Shown here: positions 19,022-27,215 of the stretch, in pieces
How positions within the stretch are numbered: the stretch's first letter is position 1
How the letters are laid out: every line of letters starts with the position of its first letter
Assembly (NCBI GenBank): GCA_035946575.1
Contig: DASYZG010000073.1
Coordinates: 1 to 64,000 of the forward strand
Direction of reading: 5' to 3'
Length of the DNA stretch: 64,000 nucleotides
DNA from: Gp13-AA77 sp035946575
GTDB lineage: Bacteria > Acidobacteriota > Terriglobia > UBA7540
The notes under the pieces: model-generated
Database searches by the model: none
What the model saw: only the letters and a program-made list of their open reading frames with translations
What the model was told of the DNA's origin: nothing
Made by a program: the position numbers and the translations under genes

Positions 19022-19720
19022 TCAGACTCCATCCTTCAGAACGTCGCGCAGCTTTTCCAGCGAGAACTCGCCGGAGCCGCAGAATGCGATGATCTTCTCT
19101 TCTGTCTTGCGCAGTTTCTCCGCCGCCAGGGGGACATCCGCCGCGACTGCTTTCGGAACCGTCAGCAACCCATGCCGGTCGCCATGAAGCAGATCGCCAG
19201 GCTGGAGTTCCAGGCCGCCAATCTCGACCGGCGCACCGTAGTCGAAGATGTGGGCGTAGGCGTGAGAGACGGCGACCGTTCCGGCAAATAAATGAAGGCC
19301 CATCCCGCGGACCGTGGGCAACTCGCGTACGGCACCATTGGTCACGTAGCCCACGCATCCCAGCGCCCGCATGATGGCTGCATGAACGTCACCGGCGAAG
19401 GCTCCGAGCCCGGGTTCCTTGTCGACATCCTGAAGCACGACAATCCGCGGCGGAGGAATCCGGAGCACGTATTGCCACCATTCCGTCCGATCATGGTAGT
19501 CTCCACCCTGCATCGGCGGGCTGCCGCTGCGCAGCCTCGCCGTTACCGCGTAGCCGACCATCGGCGGAAGATCGTCAAAGACACATCGAATGCTGGAGTC
19601 TGCGAAACCCGTGTTTCGCAAACGGACACCGAAGGTCTCAATTGCGTTCGAGACCATGCAGGTGTCGAGGCGCCGCAACGCGTTGAGTTGCGCCTCGGTC
19701 AGAACAGGCTCAGTGGCCAT
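19022..19720 (-). CDS. RraA-family protein (HMG/CHA aldolase-like)
   Basis: A 232-residue cytosolic protein of the RraA / 4-hydroxy-4-methyl-2-oxoglutarate aldolase family. Motifs in order: CMVSNAIETFG near the N-terminus, GAFAGDVHAAIMRALGCVGYVTNGAVREL (about residues 98-126, the glycine-rich loop and catalytic Arg), and PGDLLHGDRHGLLTVP (about 175-190, with the Asp that holds the divalent metal). Whether it is a true aldolase/oxaloacetate decarboxylase or an RNase E-inhibitor-like form cannot be decided. The ATG at 19720 has AAGGACT upstream; the longer frame to 19861 has a non-family N-terminus. Confidence 0.88.
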   Translation of the reverse strand: MATEPVLTEAQLNALRRLDTCMVSNAIETFGVRLRNTGFADSSIRCVFDDLPPMVGYAVTARLRSGSPPMQGGDYHDRTEWWQYVLRIPPPRIVVLQDVDKEPGLGAFAGDVHAAIMRALGCVGYVTNGAVRELPTVRGMGLHLFAGTVAVSHAYAHIFDYGAPVEIGGLELQPGDLLHGDRHGLLTVPKAVAADVPLAAEKLRKTEEKIIAFCGSGEFSLEKLRDVLKDGV

Positions 19721-19790
19721 ACCAGTCCTTTTCCTGACTTGCACGGAGGCGATGTTGCCCGATAACAGAGCTCTGGAAACGGGAAAACAG

Positions 19791-20129
19791 CTAGAGAGAA
19801 AACGGAGGGGATCGAAGCGCGGTACTGCTGAAGAAATGGACGACCCGGAATGGCGGATCACTCCGGCGGCTTACCCGCACGCTGGCGCGACCGGGACGGC
19901 CTGGGAAGGCAGCAACGGTGGCCCGCGCCGGGATGCTGCGAACCGGGCTTACGCGCCGGCTCTCCCGGATCTTGCAAGTTCGAGATATCCAGTGGGAACC
20001 GCCGGCACGAGGCATGCTGAAACCGTGCTTGGCCAACGTTGCCAGCGAGATCAGCGCAGCCGACAACAGCACGACCCAGAGCCTCCAACCTGCCCTGCGC
20101 CGAGCCCTCGCCGTCGGGCCCCCAGACAT
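19791..20129 (-). CDS. Possible small single-span membrane protein
   Basis: A weak candidate of 112 residues. The N-terminal part is basic and followed by a clear membrane segment (WRLWVVLLSAALISLATLA, about residues 15-33), and AGGGAAGAG stands before the ATG. The remaining 75 residues are Arg/Pro/Ser-rich, without family resemblance, and may be non-coding. It lies 70 bases upstream of the RraA gene on the same strand. Only the first third looks protein-like. Confidence 0.3.
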   Translation of the reverse strand: MSGGPTARARRRAGWRLWVVLLSAALISLATLAKHGFSMPRAGGSHWISRTCKIRESRRVSPVRSIPARATVAAFPGRPGRASVRVSRRSDPPFRVVHFFSSTALRSPPFSL

Positions 20130-20222
20130 ATTCTCTTCCCTCGCTGGTGTTAGGTCCACGATTGTATGACGGCTGATTATACCGTCAGGATGCCCGAAAA
20201 TGCCAGCCACGTCGAAGTACTT

Positions 20223-20266
20223 GAAAAAGAGAGCGCCCGGCTGCGCAGCACATCCCACGCAGCCGG
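20223..20266 (-). terminator. Rho-independent terminator of the porin gene
   Basis: On the minus strand, CCGGCTGCG (20258-20266) pairs perfectly with CGCAGCCGG (20237-20245) over a 12-base loop, followed by GCGCTCTCTTTTTC. It lies about 30 bases past the porin stop codon. Confidence 0.78.
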
Positions 20267-20298
20267 ACCTTATTCCGGCGGAGCGCTGTCGGCATAAG

Positions 20299-22161
20299 CT
20301 ACGGCAGAACGTAGCGCAAGTCCACGTACGCCATGCTCAAGTGCGCGTCCTTCGGACCCGACACCACCCAAGGATTGCGGGTGAGGTACGAGTACTGGGT
20401 GATCAACTGCAGTGCGCCATAATGCGGGTTCTTCCAAAAGGTTTGAATCACTCCGAACGTGGGCTCCTGAATGCTCCGGTTCTGGCTGCTGGACGAACCC
20501 GGATACCCATAGCCGACGTACTGCGGGCTGCTGGTCACCATGCTAAAGTTGCAGGCGGCTGTGGTGCCCGGAGGGCTGTCCGGCGGTATCGCCTGGGCGT
20601 AGCAATTGACGCCGTAGTCGCGGCCAACGTACATGGCGCCATAGTAGCCGTACAACATGGTTTGCTTGTTGATCTGGTACTCGAATCCGGCGATGCCGGA
20701 GTCGGCGTGCACGAGCGACGGACGATAAATGCCCGCCGCGTTGTAGTCCACCACAAAGTTCGGCGCCAACCCGAAGATGTAGCGGCCGGCTCCGTCGCTG
20801 TAGAAGGTGTTGAGGATCAAGTGCAGATTCTTCACTACTTCCAGGTTGAAGTTCGCTGAAAACCCGCCGCCGGTTGCCGCGTTACGCACTTTGGCAGTCG
20901 GATCGAAGATTCGCGTCTGGGTCATCACTCCCGCGAACTCCACATGTTCGTGGAGCTTTCCGATCATGGGATCGAACGCCACCTTGGCGACAACGTCGGG
21001 CGCCACGCTGGGCGCTGCTGGATTGTTGCCGGCGTTTGAGTTCGTGATCGAGCCAGAGCCGTTGTCTCCCTGGGCCGCGAGAGAGCCGGGCACCGTGGCG
21101 CCTCCGTAGTACTGGTCGCCATCTTCAATCGAGATTCCGGCCGCGATCGTGTCGGTGGGGTGATAGATCAGGCGCAGCTGAGCCTGGCGCGACCAAGTCA
21201 GGCCCAATTGGTAGTTCGTATCCATGTCCTGCGAATAGAAGATATCGGATGGGTTCGGAGAGAGCCCCTGCCGGTTCGGGGTCATCATGCTCCACGACTG
21301 GCCGCCCAGAAACTCGAATTTGCCCTTGCGTCCATCGATCCAGTACAAACGCGAGCGCATCGTATTGGAGTTGCTGGTGGTGTAAAGGTTCGGCACACTG
21401 AAACCGAGAAAGTCCGCCTCGACGTGACCGTGCCAGTCGAATCCCACGTACCTGGCGTTGACATCCATGCTGAGACGAGAGTTCTGCATGGTGAAGCGTG
21501 TTTCCGACAGCTGCCCCGCCGACGTATTGGAATAGGGAGCGCTCCCGAAAGACGAGCCGATGCCGCTGCCCAGGTTCGTTGAGCGGCCGAAAACCGTGAA
21601 ATCCATGAAACCGCCGGGCGTGAACTCCGCGCCACCAATCTTGACGGAGAGTGGACTCATTCCCTGTTCGTCGGCCTGCGACGCGCCGTTGTTGAAGAAC
21701 GCAGGAATGTGCGGATCGGCGGACGACATCAGCGGCATGGCCGGCTGCGAGTCCGCGCTGGACTTGGGGATCACCGGTGTGAGGCTCGCCACCTCGCCGA
21801 AACTGGCGGGGCCGAGGCTGGCCGGCTGCCTGGCAGTTGACGGCGCCGCGGACGACGGGGCTGCAACCGACTCTGCCGGCGCGCTCGACGCTGTCATCGG
21901 CGAGGATTTCAAGTCCTTCGAGGCCTGCTCGGCACGATCCAGCCGCGCCTTCATCTGTTGCATGGTCGCCTGCATTTGTTCCAGCAACTTCTGCTGCGCC
22001 GCGAGTTGCTGCTTCAGCTGGGTGACGTCGTCGGATGCGCTGGCATGATCAGCGCTCCCGGCGTTTTGCCGCGGTGCGTTTTGACAGAATGCCGAGCCTG
22101 CGCACGCCGCAACTAACAGGACAGCAAGTGCGGCGTCCCAGACTGGTCTGCGTATTTGCAT
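20299..22161 (-). CDS. Outer-membrane porin with N-terminal coiled coil (DcaP-like)
   Basis: A 620-residue outer-membrane protein with a signal peptide (AALAVLLVAACAGSAFC). A coiled coil follows (VTQLKQQLAAQQKLLEQMQ, about residues 45-85) as in trimeric porins, then an Ala/Ser/Pro linker and a long beta-barrel with alternating aromatic strands. The last strand ends STLRYVLP-like (YVDLRYVLP), with terminal Pro rather than Phe. It resembles DcaP-type trimeric porins, which pass small or dicarboxylate solutes; the substrate is unknown. AGGAGGG precedes the ATG at 22161. A strong terminator follows, so it is monocistronic. Confidence 0.87.
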   Translation of the reverse strand: MQIRRPVWDAALAVLLVAACAGSAFCQNAPRQNAGSADHASASDDVTQLKQQLAAQQKLLEQMQATMQQMKARLDRAEQASKDLKSSPMTASSAPAESVAAPSSAAPSTARQPASLGPASFGEVASLTPVIPKSSADSQPAMPLMSSADPHIPAFFNNGASQADEQGMSPLSVKIGGAEFTPGGFMDFTVFGRSTNLGSGIGSSFGSAPYSNTSAGQLSETRFTMQNSRLSMDVNARYVGFDWHGHVEADFLGFSVPNLYTTSNSNTMRSRLYWIDGRKGKFEFLGGQSWSMMTPNRQGLSPNPSDIFYSQDMDTNYQLGLTWSRQAQLRLIYHPTDTIAAGISIEDGDQYYGGATVPGSLAAQGDNGSGSITNSNAGNNPAAPSVAPDVVAKVAFDPMIGKLHEHVEFAGVMTQTRIFDPTAKVRNAATGGGFSANFNLEVVKNLHLILNTFYSDGAGRYIFGLAPNFVVDYNAAGIYRPSLVHADSGIAGFEYQINKQTMLYGYYGAMYVGRDYGVNCYAQAIPPDSPPGTTAACNFSMVTSSPQYVGYGYPGSSSSQNRSIQEPTFGVIQTFWKNPHYGALQLITQYSYLTRNPWVVSGPKDAHLSMAYVDLRYVLP

Positions 22162-22343
22162 GCTAACCCTCCTCAAGTTGAAGTGCCTGTCTTCGTCGCT
22201 GAGAACCTCGGGACGTGCCGGCGAAGAGATATTCTGGGCGCCGCACTGTTACGTTGCGGCTACGTGATTGTTATTTTTGTGTTACAGGCGGGCGGTTGCG
22301 TTCTTGTTTCAACAACTTACCAATGGTTAAACTGTCTGGAAGC

Positions 22344-22420
22344 TGGCGGGGACGACGGGGCTCGAACCCGCGACCTCATGCGTGACAGGCATGCGTTCTA
22401 ACCAGCTGAACTACGTCCCC
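22344..22420 (-). tRNA. tRNA-Asp(GTC)
   Basis: A 77-base cloverleaf on the minus strand. The acceptor GGGGACG pairs with CGTCCCC, the D-arm contains AGTTCAGCTGGTTAG, the anticodon loop is CTGTCAC (anticodon GTC), and the T-loop is TTCGAGC. The terminal CCA is encoded. Confidence 0.97.
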
Positions 22421-22474
22421 TCGTGAGGCGTGGTGCCGTCCGGGTCGCCGCGCTCGGCAAGGGCGCGGGTGGCA

Positions 22475-22551
22475 TGGTGGGCGGTATCCGGATCGAACGG
22501 ATGACCTTCTGCTTGTAAGGCAGACGCTCTGACCAGCTGAGCTAACCGCCC
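22475..22551 (-). tRNA. tRNA-Val(TAC)
   Basis: A 77-base cloverleaf on the minus strand. The acceptor GGGCGGT pairs with ACCGCCC, the D-arm has TAGCTCAGCTGGTCAG, the anticodon arm is TCTGC-CTTACAA-GCAGA (anticodon TAC), and the T-loop is TTCGATC. The terminal CCA is encoded. It lies 54 bases upstream of the tRNA-Asp gene in the same direction, so they are likely co-transcribed. Confidence 0.97.
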
Positions 22552-22690
22552 TTCCGTTCCGGCTCGCCCTTTCCCTGCTCGGATTCTTCCGCGGGCCGGC
22601 GAGTTCTGGCCACGCGGCGCCTTGACCCTCAGACGTAAGCCAGTATAGACTGGGCTCTATCGAGCGTCAAGCTAGCCGCTCACGATTACC

Positions 22691-22969
22691 ATGCAATTTC
22701 CACGCGAATATGTGGCCTACATGGCCCAGCAGATCCTGAAACGTCTCTCGGCGGCGGGCCTGATCCAGTACGACCAGCCCGATTACGTCAAGGAAGTGAT
22801 GACCCAGGTGCTTAACCAGGAACTCGCCGTCGAGGACCGCATCAACGACGAAGTGCGCGAGCGCCTGCAGCAGATCGAATCCGAGATGAAGCAGGCGGGT
22901 GCGTCCTACGAGGAGATGTTCAAAAAGGTGAAACGCCAGCTGGTGCGCGAGCGCAAGCTCGTGCTCTAA
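22691..22969 (+). CDS. DUF507-family protein, first of a tandem pair
   Basis: A 92-residue, highly charged, all-helical protein of the DUF507 family. It has the family's N-terminal FPREYVAYMAQQILKRL and the acidic helix VEDRINDEVRERLQQIE. No signal or membrane segment is present. Members occur in Acidobacteriota, Aquificae and some deltaproteobacterial groups; the function is unknown. A second copy follows after 16 bases on the same strand, so the two are probably made together and may form a heteromer. Confidence 0.9.
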   Translation: MQFPREYVAYMAQQILKRLSAAGLIQYDQPDYVKEVMTQVLNQELAVEDRINDEVRERLQQIESEMKQAGASYEEMFKKVKRQLVRERKLVL

Positions 22970-22985
22970 GCCCGGCCCGATTCCG

Positions 22986-23285
22986 ATGAAACTCACTCAC
23001 GAAAAAATCATCAAGCTGTCCCACGAAGTGATCGACGCCATCATGGCGCTCGATGAGATCGAGATCTTCGAGGAGCCGAACACCATCCGCCAGGAAGTGG
23101 TGAAGGTCCTCAACGACCTCATGCGCGAAGAGGAGAAGGTGGAGGAGGGCGTGCGCAACCAGATCGCTTCGCAGAAGCGGACCATTCCCGAAGGCAGCGG
23201 CGAATGGGAGATTCTCCACCGCAAGTACTACCACGAAGCCCTGCGCAAAATCGGGGTTGTTTTTACCGCCCCGCCGCGCGGCTGA
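22986..23285 (+). CDS. DUF507-family protein, second of a tandem pair
   Basis: A 99-residue DUF507 protein. It shares the layout of the upstream copy: a short basic N-terminal helix (LTHEKIIKLSHEVIDAIM), the central I-R-Q-E-V-V-K-V-L helix, and acidic EEEKVEEGVRNQI. It has its own C-terminal half (SGEWEILHRKYYHEALRKIG), so the pair has diverged in length and C-terminus. It is separated by only 16 bases from the first copy. Function unknown. Confidence 0.9.
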   Translation: MKLTHEKIIKLSHEVIDAIMALDEIEIFEEPNTIRQEVVKVLNDLMREEEKVEEGVRNQIASQKRTIPEGSGEWEILHRKYYHEALRKIGVVFTAPPRG

Positions 23286-23345
23286 GAATAGGGGCTAGAG
23301 ACCAGGGGTTAGGGACCAGGGGCTAAGCTCAGGACCGCGCCATCA
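23286..23345. repeat. Intergenic microrepeat (GACCAGGGGYTAG words)
   Basis: Directly after the second DUF507 stop, the words GGGGCTAGAGACCAGG, GGGTTAGGGACCAGG and GGGCTAAGC follow one another. The same vocabulary recurs at about 31655-31860 and 51712-51740. There is no coding potential. Confidence 0.6.
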
Positions 23346-23496
23346 GGATCAGCCGGAAATCACGCTCGTCAGCATGTCAGTTGTTTAGCCTTTCAACGCC
23401 TCAGAAAGTGGCTTCGCCGCCTGGCAATCCAGGAGACAAACTCCCAGACTGACATACTTGTTAAGTAGCCCAGTTAGATAGCTTACCGCAGAAGCT

Positions 23497-24489
23497 CTAA
23501 GGCGTCTGGCCGTCGCGGCGCTTCAGCACCGGCGGGGTGTCGCCGCCCTGATCGCCCGGCGGCGGCTGCTGACCGGCCGTCTTGTCGGAGGCCTTCCTCT
23601 TCTCCAGCGTGGGCCCGCCCGGCTTCTGGCGCGCCTGGGCCAGAAGCACGGTGCGCGTCCTGGCCTTCACGTCGTTGAACTCCGAGGTGGAGACCAGGTA
23701 TTCCGGCTTCTCGGGCAGGATCTTCTTGATTTCTTCCTCGCACTTGATGACGCGATCGGGGGTGGGCGGATGGTCCATGAACACTTCGGGCACGCTGCCT
23801 GGCTGGTGACGTTCCACATTCGTGACCTTGCCGAAGAAAGCCACATACGATTCCGGATCGTAACCGGCCTTGTACATGTATTGCAGGCCCAGGTAGTCGG
23901 CTTCCGCCTCCTGGTTCTGGCTGAACTTGAGGAAGATGATGGGCAGACCCTGCATGGCGGCCGAGATGCCGTAGTAGACGCCAATCGACATGGGCGTGAA
24001 CATCAGCGGAATCATGGCAAATTGCATCAGCGTCTGCTTGGTCATCATCGAGGCCCAGTGACGCGCGGCCACGTGCGCGATCTCATGCGCCACCACGCCG
24101 GCAAGCTGGCTTTCTTCGTCGGCGGCCTGCAGCGTACCGCTGTTGACGTAAAGGAATCCGCCCGGCAAGGCGAAGGCGTTGATGGAGGGATCGTCGATCA
24201 CCTTCACCGTCAGTGGCACCTTCAGGTCGGAATTGCGCGCCACGTTCTGCGCCACGCGGTTCACGTACTCGTTGATGACCGGATCGGTGACCAGCTTCGA
24301 TTGCTGGTCGACCTGCATCGAGTACTGTTTACCGATGGCGATTTCCTTTTGCTCGGAGATGATGCTCCGGTGGGCCACCTTGCGCGTGCCGATGGCGTCG
24401 GGATTGTCCTTCTGAGAACGGGCACTGAGCGGCAAAGCCACCAGCGTAAGCGCCAGAGCCAGCGAAATCCAAACACGGCGTGTCTTCAT
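23497..24489 (-). CDS. M48-family zinc metalloprotease, exported
   Basis: A 330-residue periplasmic peptidase with signal peptide (ISLALALTLVALPLSARS). It is of the BepA/YfgC-like M48 type. The metal site is GVVAHEIAHVAARHW (HEIAH, about residues 120-140) and the distal Glu lies in NQEAEADYLGLQYM (about 195-208). The last 45 residues are a Lys/Pro/Gly-rich tail. Such enzymes degrade misfolded outer-membrane proteins. The ATG at 24489 leads directly into the signal; the frame opens to 24522 without a ribosome binding site. Confidence 0.9.
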   Translation of the reverse strand: MKTRRVWISLALALTLVALPLSARSQKDNPDAIGTRKVAHRSIISEQKEIAIGKQYSMQVDQQSKLVTDPVINEYVNRVAQNVARNSDLKVPLTVKVIDDPSINAFALPGGFLYVNSGTLQAADEESQLAGVVAHEIAHVAARHWASMMTKQTLMQFAMIPLMFTPMSIGVYYGISAAMQGLPIIFLKFSQNQEAEADYLGLQYMYKAGYDPESYVAFFGKVTNVERHQPGSVPEVFMDHPPTPDRVIKCEEEIKKILPEKPEYLVSTSEFNDVKARTRTVLLAQARQKPGGPTLEKRKASDKTAGQQPPPGDQGGDTPPVLKRRDGQTP

Positions 24490-24978
24490 ATCGGGCCCCT
24501 TTATCAATCCCTCTCGACTCATTCTATCACCGGCGTCCAGGCAATTCCCGCCCCGGCCGGATCCCCTTCGGGCATCGGCCTGAGCGTCATCCCGCGGCGC
24601 GGATTCGCTTCATAAGTCCCTGACCCTTTCGATTGGTAAAGCCCCCTTGCAGGTTGCTTGCAAGTCTCCTGGCTTCAGGGTAGTGTGTCCGTTTGGCCGT
24701 AGGGGCGGCTTCATGCCGCCACAAATGGCGGGATAAACCCGCTGCTACCGCCACTGCCGATTCAAACGTAGTGCGGCCCTGGTAGCCGCTCTGCAGCTGT
24801 GGACCTTTCGTCGGGGCACCCTCGCGTCTCAAATCAAAAATGGCCCAAGAAGTTCTCAAGAGAAAGCACTCAGGAATCCTGCTCCAAAATCCCGCAATTT
24901 CGGCCCTAATCACCTCAGCACGTGCGACTTGTGGGTTTGGGTTCGTCGTTCGGGAATCTCGCTCGCGAGGGGCGAAAA
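24490..24978. other. Intergenic region with a REP-like element
   Basis: No credible gene. Frames on the minus strand are Arg/Thr-rich shadows without ribosome binding sites. The stretch holds a double-hairpin element at 24699-24748. Confidence 0.5.
24699..24748. repeat. REP-like double-hairpin element
   Basis: The element is bounded by GTAG and CTAC. It holds two hairpins: GGCGGC-TTCAT-GCCGCC (24704-24720) and GCGGG-ATAAA-CCCGC (24728-24742). Its plan matches other G/C hairpins in this window (47420-47474 and 36482-36502). Confidence 0.7.
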
Positions 24979-25611
24979 TCAAGGGTTAAGCTCAGTATTA
25001 CCAATGGGTTGAGGCGTTGGGTTCGACACCCTGTACCCCACTGCTTTTTCGCGTCCTCTTTCGCACTTTTTCCGCGCCGCAGCCAGCTCGCGAAACGAGC
25101 CCAGACGCGCCTCGATCCCCTCCCGGAGCTTGACGATGTCCCGCCGGCCATCGGCCCCGAACTCCTTCTCCAGCCAACAATGGCACTTCCGATTGCACGA
25201 CTCGAACTCGGAGATAAACTGCGACAGGTACGAGTGAATGCTCTCGTTCGGGGCCTCCCTCCAGTTTCCCTGGCGCGCGGCCAGCAGTTTCTGCGACCAG
25301 ACCATGGCGGCCGCCTTCAGGTTGAGTCCGAGCCTGGGGTTCCACCGCCACTCCTCCGGCTTCACAAACCAGAACGCCGCCAAAAGGTCGTGCCAGACGC
25401 GCAGAAACGCCCGCTGACCTTCGCTCTGCGATCCGCCCCACCCCGCCAGCTTCGAGGACTTGATGCCGACATGATTCAGCGCCGATCGGCGCTTGCCCTC
25501 GCGCGTGCGCGGACCGGTCGAAAGCCGGGCATTCGCGCGCTGCGCGCGCAGTTTCGCCGCACTGATACGCTTACCGTTCGGTAAGATGGACGTCGACGGA
25601 GACAAGCCCAT
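24979..25611 (-). CDS. Acidobacterial hypothetical protein (ANARLSTGPRT family)
   Basis: A 210-residue cytoplasmic-looking protein of a family common in Acidobacteriota and Planctomycetes, recognised by ISAAKLRAQRANARLSTGPRT near its start, then EGKRRSALNHVGIKSSKL. The middle is helical and Trp-rich, the C-terminus basic (AARKKCERGREKAVG). The function is unknown. Members are often numerous and scattered, suggesting a mobile or selfish habit. The ATG at 25611 follows GAGG; the longer frame would run through the palindromic promoter region. Its upstream side abuts a broken topoisomerase IB gene. Confidence 0.7.
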   Translation of the reverse strand: MGLSPSTSILPNGKRISAAKLRAQRANARLSTGPRTREGKRRSALNHVGIKSSKLAGWGGSQSEGQRAFLRVWHDLLAAFWFVKPEEWRWNPRLGLNLKAAAMVWSQKLLAARQGNWREAPNESIHSYLSQFISEFESCNRKCHCWLEKEFGADGRRDIVKLREGIEARLGSFRELAAARKKCERGREKAVGYRVSNPTPQPIGNTELNP

Positions 25612-25662
25612 GGGAGGACCTCGACGCAAATCCGGGGCGTTTACAGATGATGCCTCTCTTAT

Positions 25663-25676
25663 ATACCAATTGGTAT
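25663..25676. promoter_or_regulatory. 14-bp perfect palindrome ATACCAATTGGTAT
   Basis: The sequence lies 52 bases upstream of the hypothetical gene's start (minus strand) in an AT-rich patch. It is a plausible dimer operator of TetR/PadR size. It also marks the point upstream of which topoisomerase IB similarity begins. Confidence 0.45.
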
Positions 25677-25700
25677 CAAGCGTCAATAGTAAAGATATAC

Positions 25701-26046
25701 GACCTTACGACGGGTTTTACGGCCAAGGACTTCCGAACCTGGGCGGGAACCAGCCTGGCGCTGCTCGAGCTCGAAGAACTCGGCGCGGCGCAATCGGCTA
25801 CTGCGGCCAGACCCAACGCGGGGGGCGGCGATCAGAAGCGTCGCTAAGAAACCCTGAAACCGGCCTGCAGCCCGCCGGAAGTACGATATGCATCCTGCAG
25901 TGCTCGACAGCTACAGGCGAGGGTTGCTTGCCAGCTCAAGGGACGGGCTCCGACCGGGCCGGGGACCGAGCGCGCTCCGCAGGGAGGCGTTGGCACTGAT
26001 GAAGCTGCTGGCTCAGGCAGCGACCGGCCTTGTGACGGCGGCTTAG
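25701..26046 (+). pseudogene. Remnant of a DNA topoisomerase IB gene (C-terminal part)
   Basis: From 25701 the frame reads DLTTGFTAKDFRTWAGTSLALLEL, the catalytic-core motif of bacterial eukaryote-like topoisomerase IB. That frame stops at 25847. In the next frame, with an internal TGA, the stretch 25848-26046 reads RKYDMHPAVLDSYRRGLL, matching the family's active-site region (R-K-x-Y-I-H-P-A-V) near its C-terminus. The intact family has these two motifs about 40 residues apart in one frame, as here. The N-terminal two thirds are missing, and a frameshift and stop interrupt what remains. The identification rests on motif recall, not a search. Confidence 0.72.
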
Positions 26047-26063
26047 CCGCCTTCAGTCGCCCG

Positions 26064-26768
26064 TCACGCGTGTCCGTCAGGATGCTTGCAGCTCGGCCAA
26101 CTCTCCCACATCACGCGTCCCGTCCAACCGAGATCGCGCAGGCCGACTTCGGAGGAGTAGTAGGTGCGGCTGACCCATTCCTTGACCGTCTCGAAATGAT
26201 CGCGGAGCGTCAGCGCGGATTCACTGGCAGAAGTTGCGGAAGAGGACGACCCGCTCCAAGGGTCCCAATCACCGTCGGAGGCCTTCGGACCCGATTCCCC
26301 GGTTGAGGCGCTGTTCAGAATGGCAATCTGTTGTTCCTCGCTGAGGCTGGCGAAGGGCTGGCTGTGATGCCGGAGTGCCTCACCTTCGAACGCGGAAAGC
26401 GACTCGAGGAATTTGCGCTGGCCCGCCTGAGTCTCCACCGTCAGGAGCAGGTCGATGGTGCGATTCACCTCGGCGCGGCTCGATCCCGGGATGATGCGCT
26501 CAGCGAGCACCGTCAGCGTCTCATTCTGATGAGCGTCCAGGAACTGCGGCGACCATTGGGCGTTGGCGGGAGCGCCGGACTGCTGCGCCTCGGATTGTCG
26601 GCCGGCGTTCGGATCAGCGGGCTTCCCCTCCGCGGCGTTCGCCAGCGGGCCGAGCGTCACCAGCGCAGCGCCGCCTCCGGCCGTCCCGAGCAAACGCTGG
26701 ACCATCTGGCGGCGGCTCATGCCATCGTCTCCGCGGGCAAAGCGCCGGATCGGATTCTCGCCTCTCAT
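26064..26768 (-). CDS. Gluconate 2-dehydrogenase subunit 3-family protein, Tat signal
   Basis: A 234-residue protein with a twin-arginine-type signal (MSRRQMVQRLLGTAGGGAALVTLG). The mature part carries FLDAHQNETLTVLAERIIPG and an R-T-I-D-L-L-L helix, typical of the small subunit 3 of membrane-bound GMC sugar dehydrogenases, which helps export or anchor the flavoprotein subunit. The C-terminal GWTGRVMWESWPSCKHPDGH is the conserved ending. AGGAGGT precedes the ATG at 26768. No flavoprotein or cytochrome subunit gene lies beside it, so its partner is elsewhere or lost. Confidence 0.85.
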   Translation of the reverse strand: MRGENPIRRFARGDDGMSRRQMVQRLLGTAGGGAALVTLGPLANAAEGKPADPNAGRQSEAQQSGAPANAQWSPQFLDAHQNETLTVLAERIIPGSSRAEVNRTIDLLLTVETQAGQRKFLESLSAFEGEALRHHSQPFASLSEEQQIAILNSASTGESGPKASDGDWDPWSGSSSSATSASESALTLRDHFETVKEWVSRTYYSSEVGLRDLGWTGRVMWESWPSCKHPDGHA

Positions 26769-27215
26769 CCACACCTCCTGTCACATTCCGTCTCGGGCAA
26801 GTGTACCACTCGTTGGTTCCAGTCGGCAGAATTTTGCTTGCGGCGTGCTGCTAGCCCCTGCCCTCCAGCCGCCTGGCCCCCGGTTGGCTTTGATCCACGA
26901 TGCTCTTCCTCGCGACATTCGCGACTATCACATTCATTCTAATTGTCTTACCCTCATTTTTCGGGTTGCTTTCATTGGCTTTGAAACCGTCCCAGTTTTC
27001 TCACTTTTCCCACGCTTTTGTTGAAGCCAGAAGACTTATTGGCTTTGATAGGCGCAATTTTCCAGGGGGGGAGGGGTCGGTTTTTCCCGGCGGAGAGCCA
27101 CGGTACCCGCATAAACAGCAGGTCCGCCTGATGTCAGGCGCCGCGCAACAAGTCGTGGCCAGTGCGGTGCGTCACCCGCCGTGGCCGGTGTGCCAGTCAA
27201 CATGGCTAGCCCATC
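26769..27215. other. Intergenic region
   Basis: This 447-base stretch is AT-richer in its middle (26900-27060). A 194-codon plus-strand frame crosses it, but that frame runs into the antisense of the next gene and lacks a ribosome binding site, so I do not call it. I see no other structure. Confidence 0.4.
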
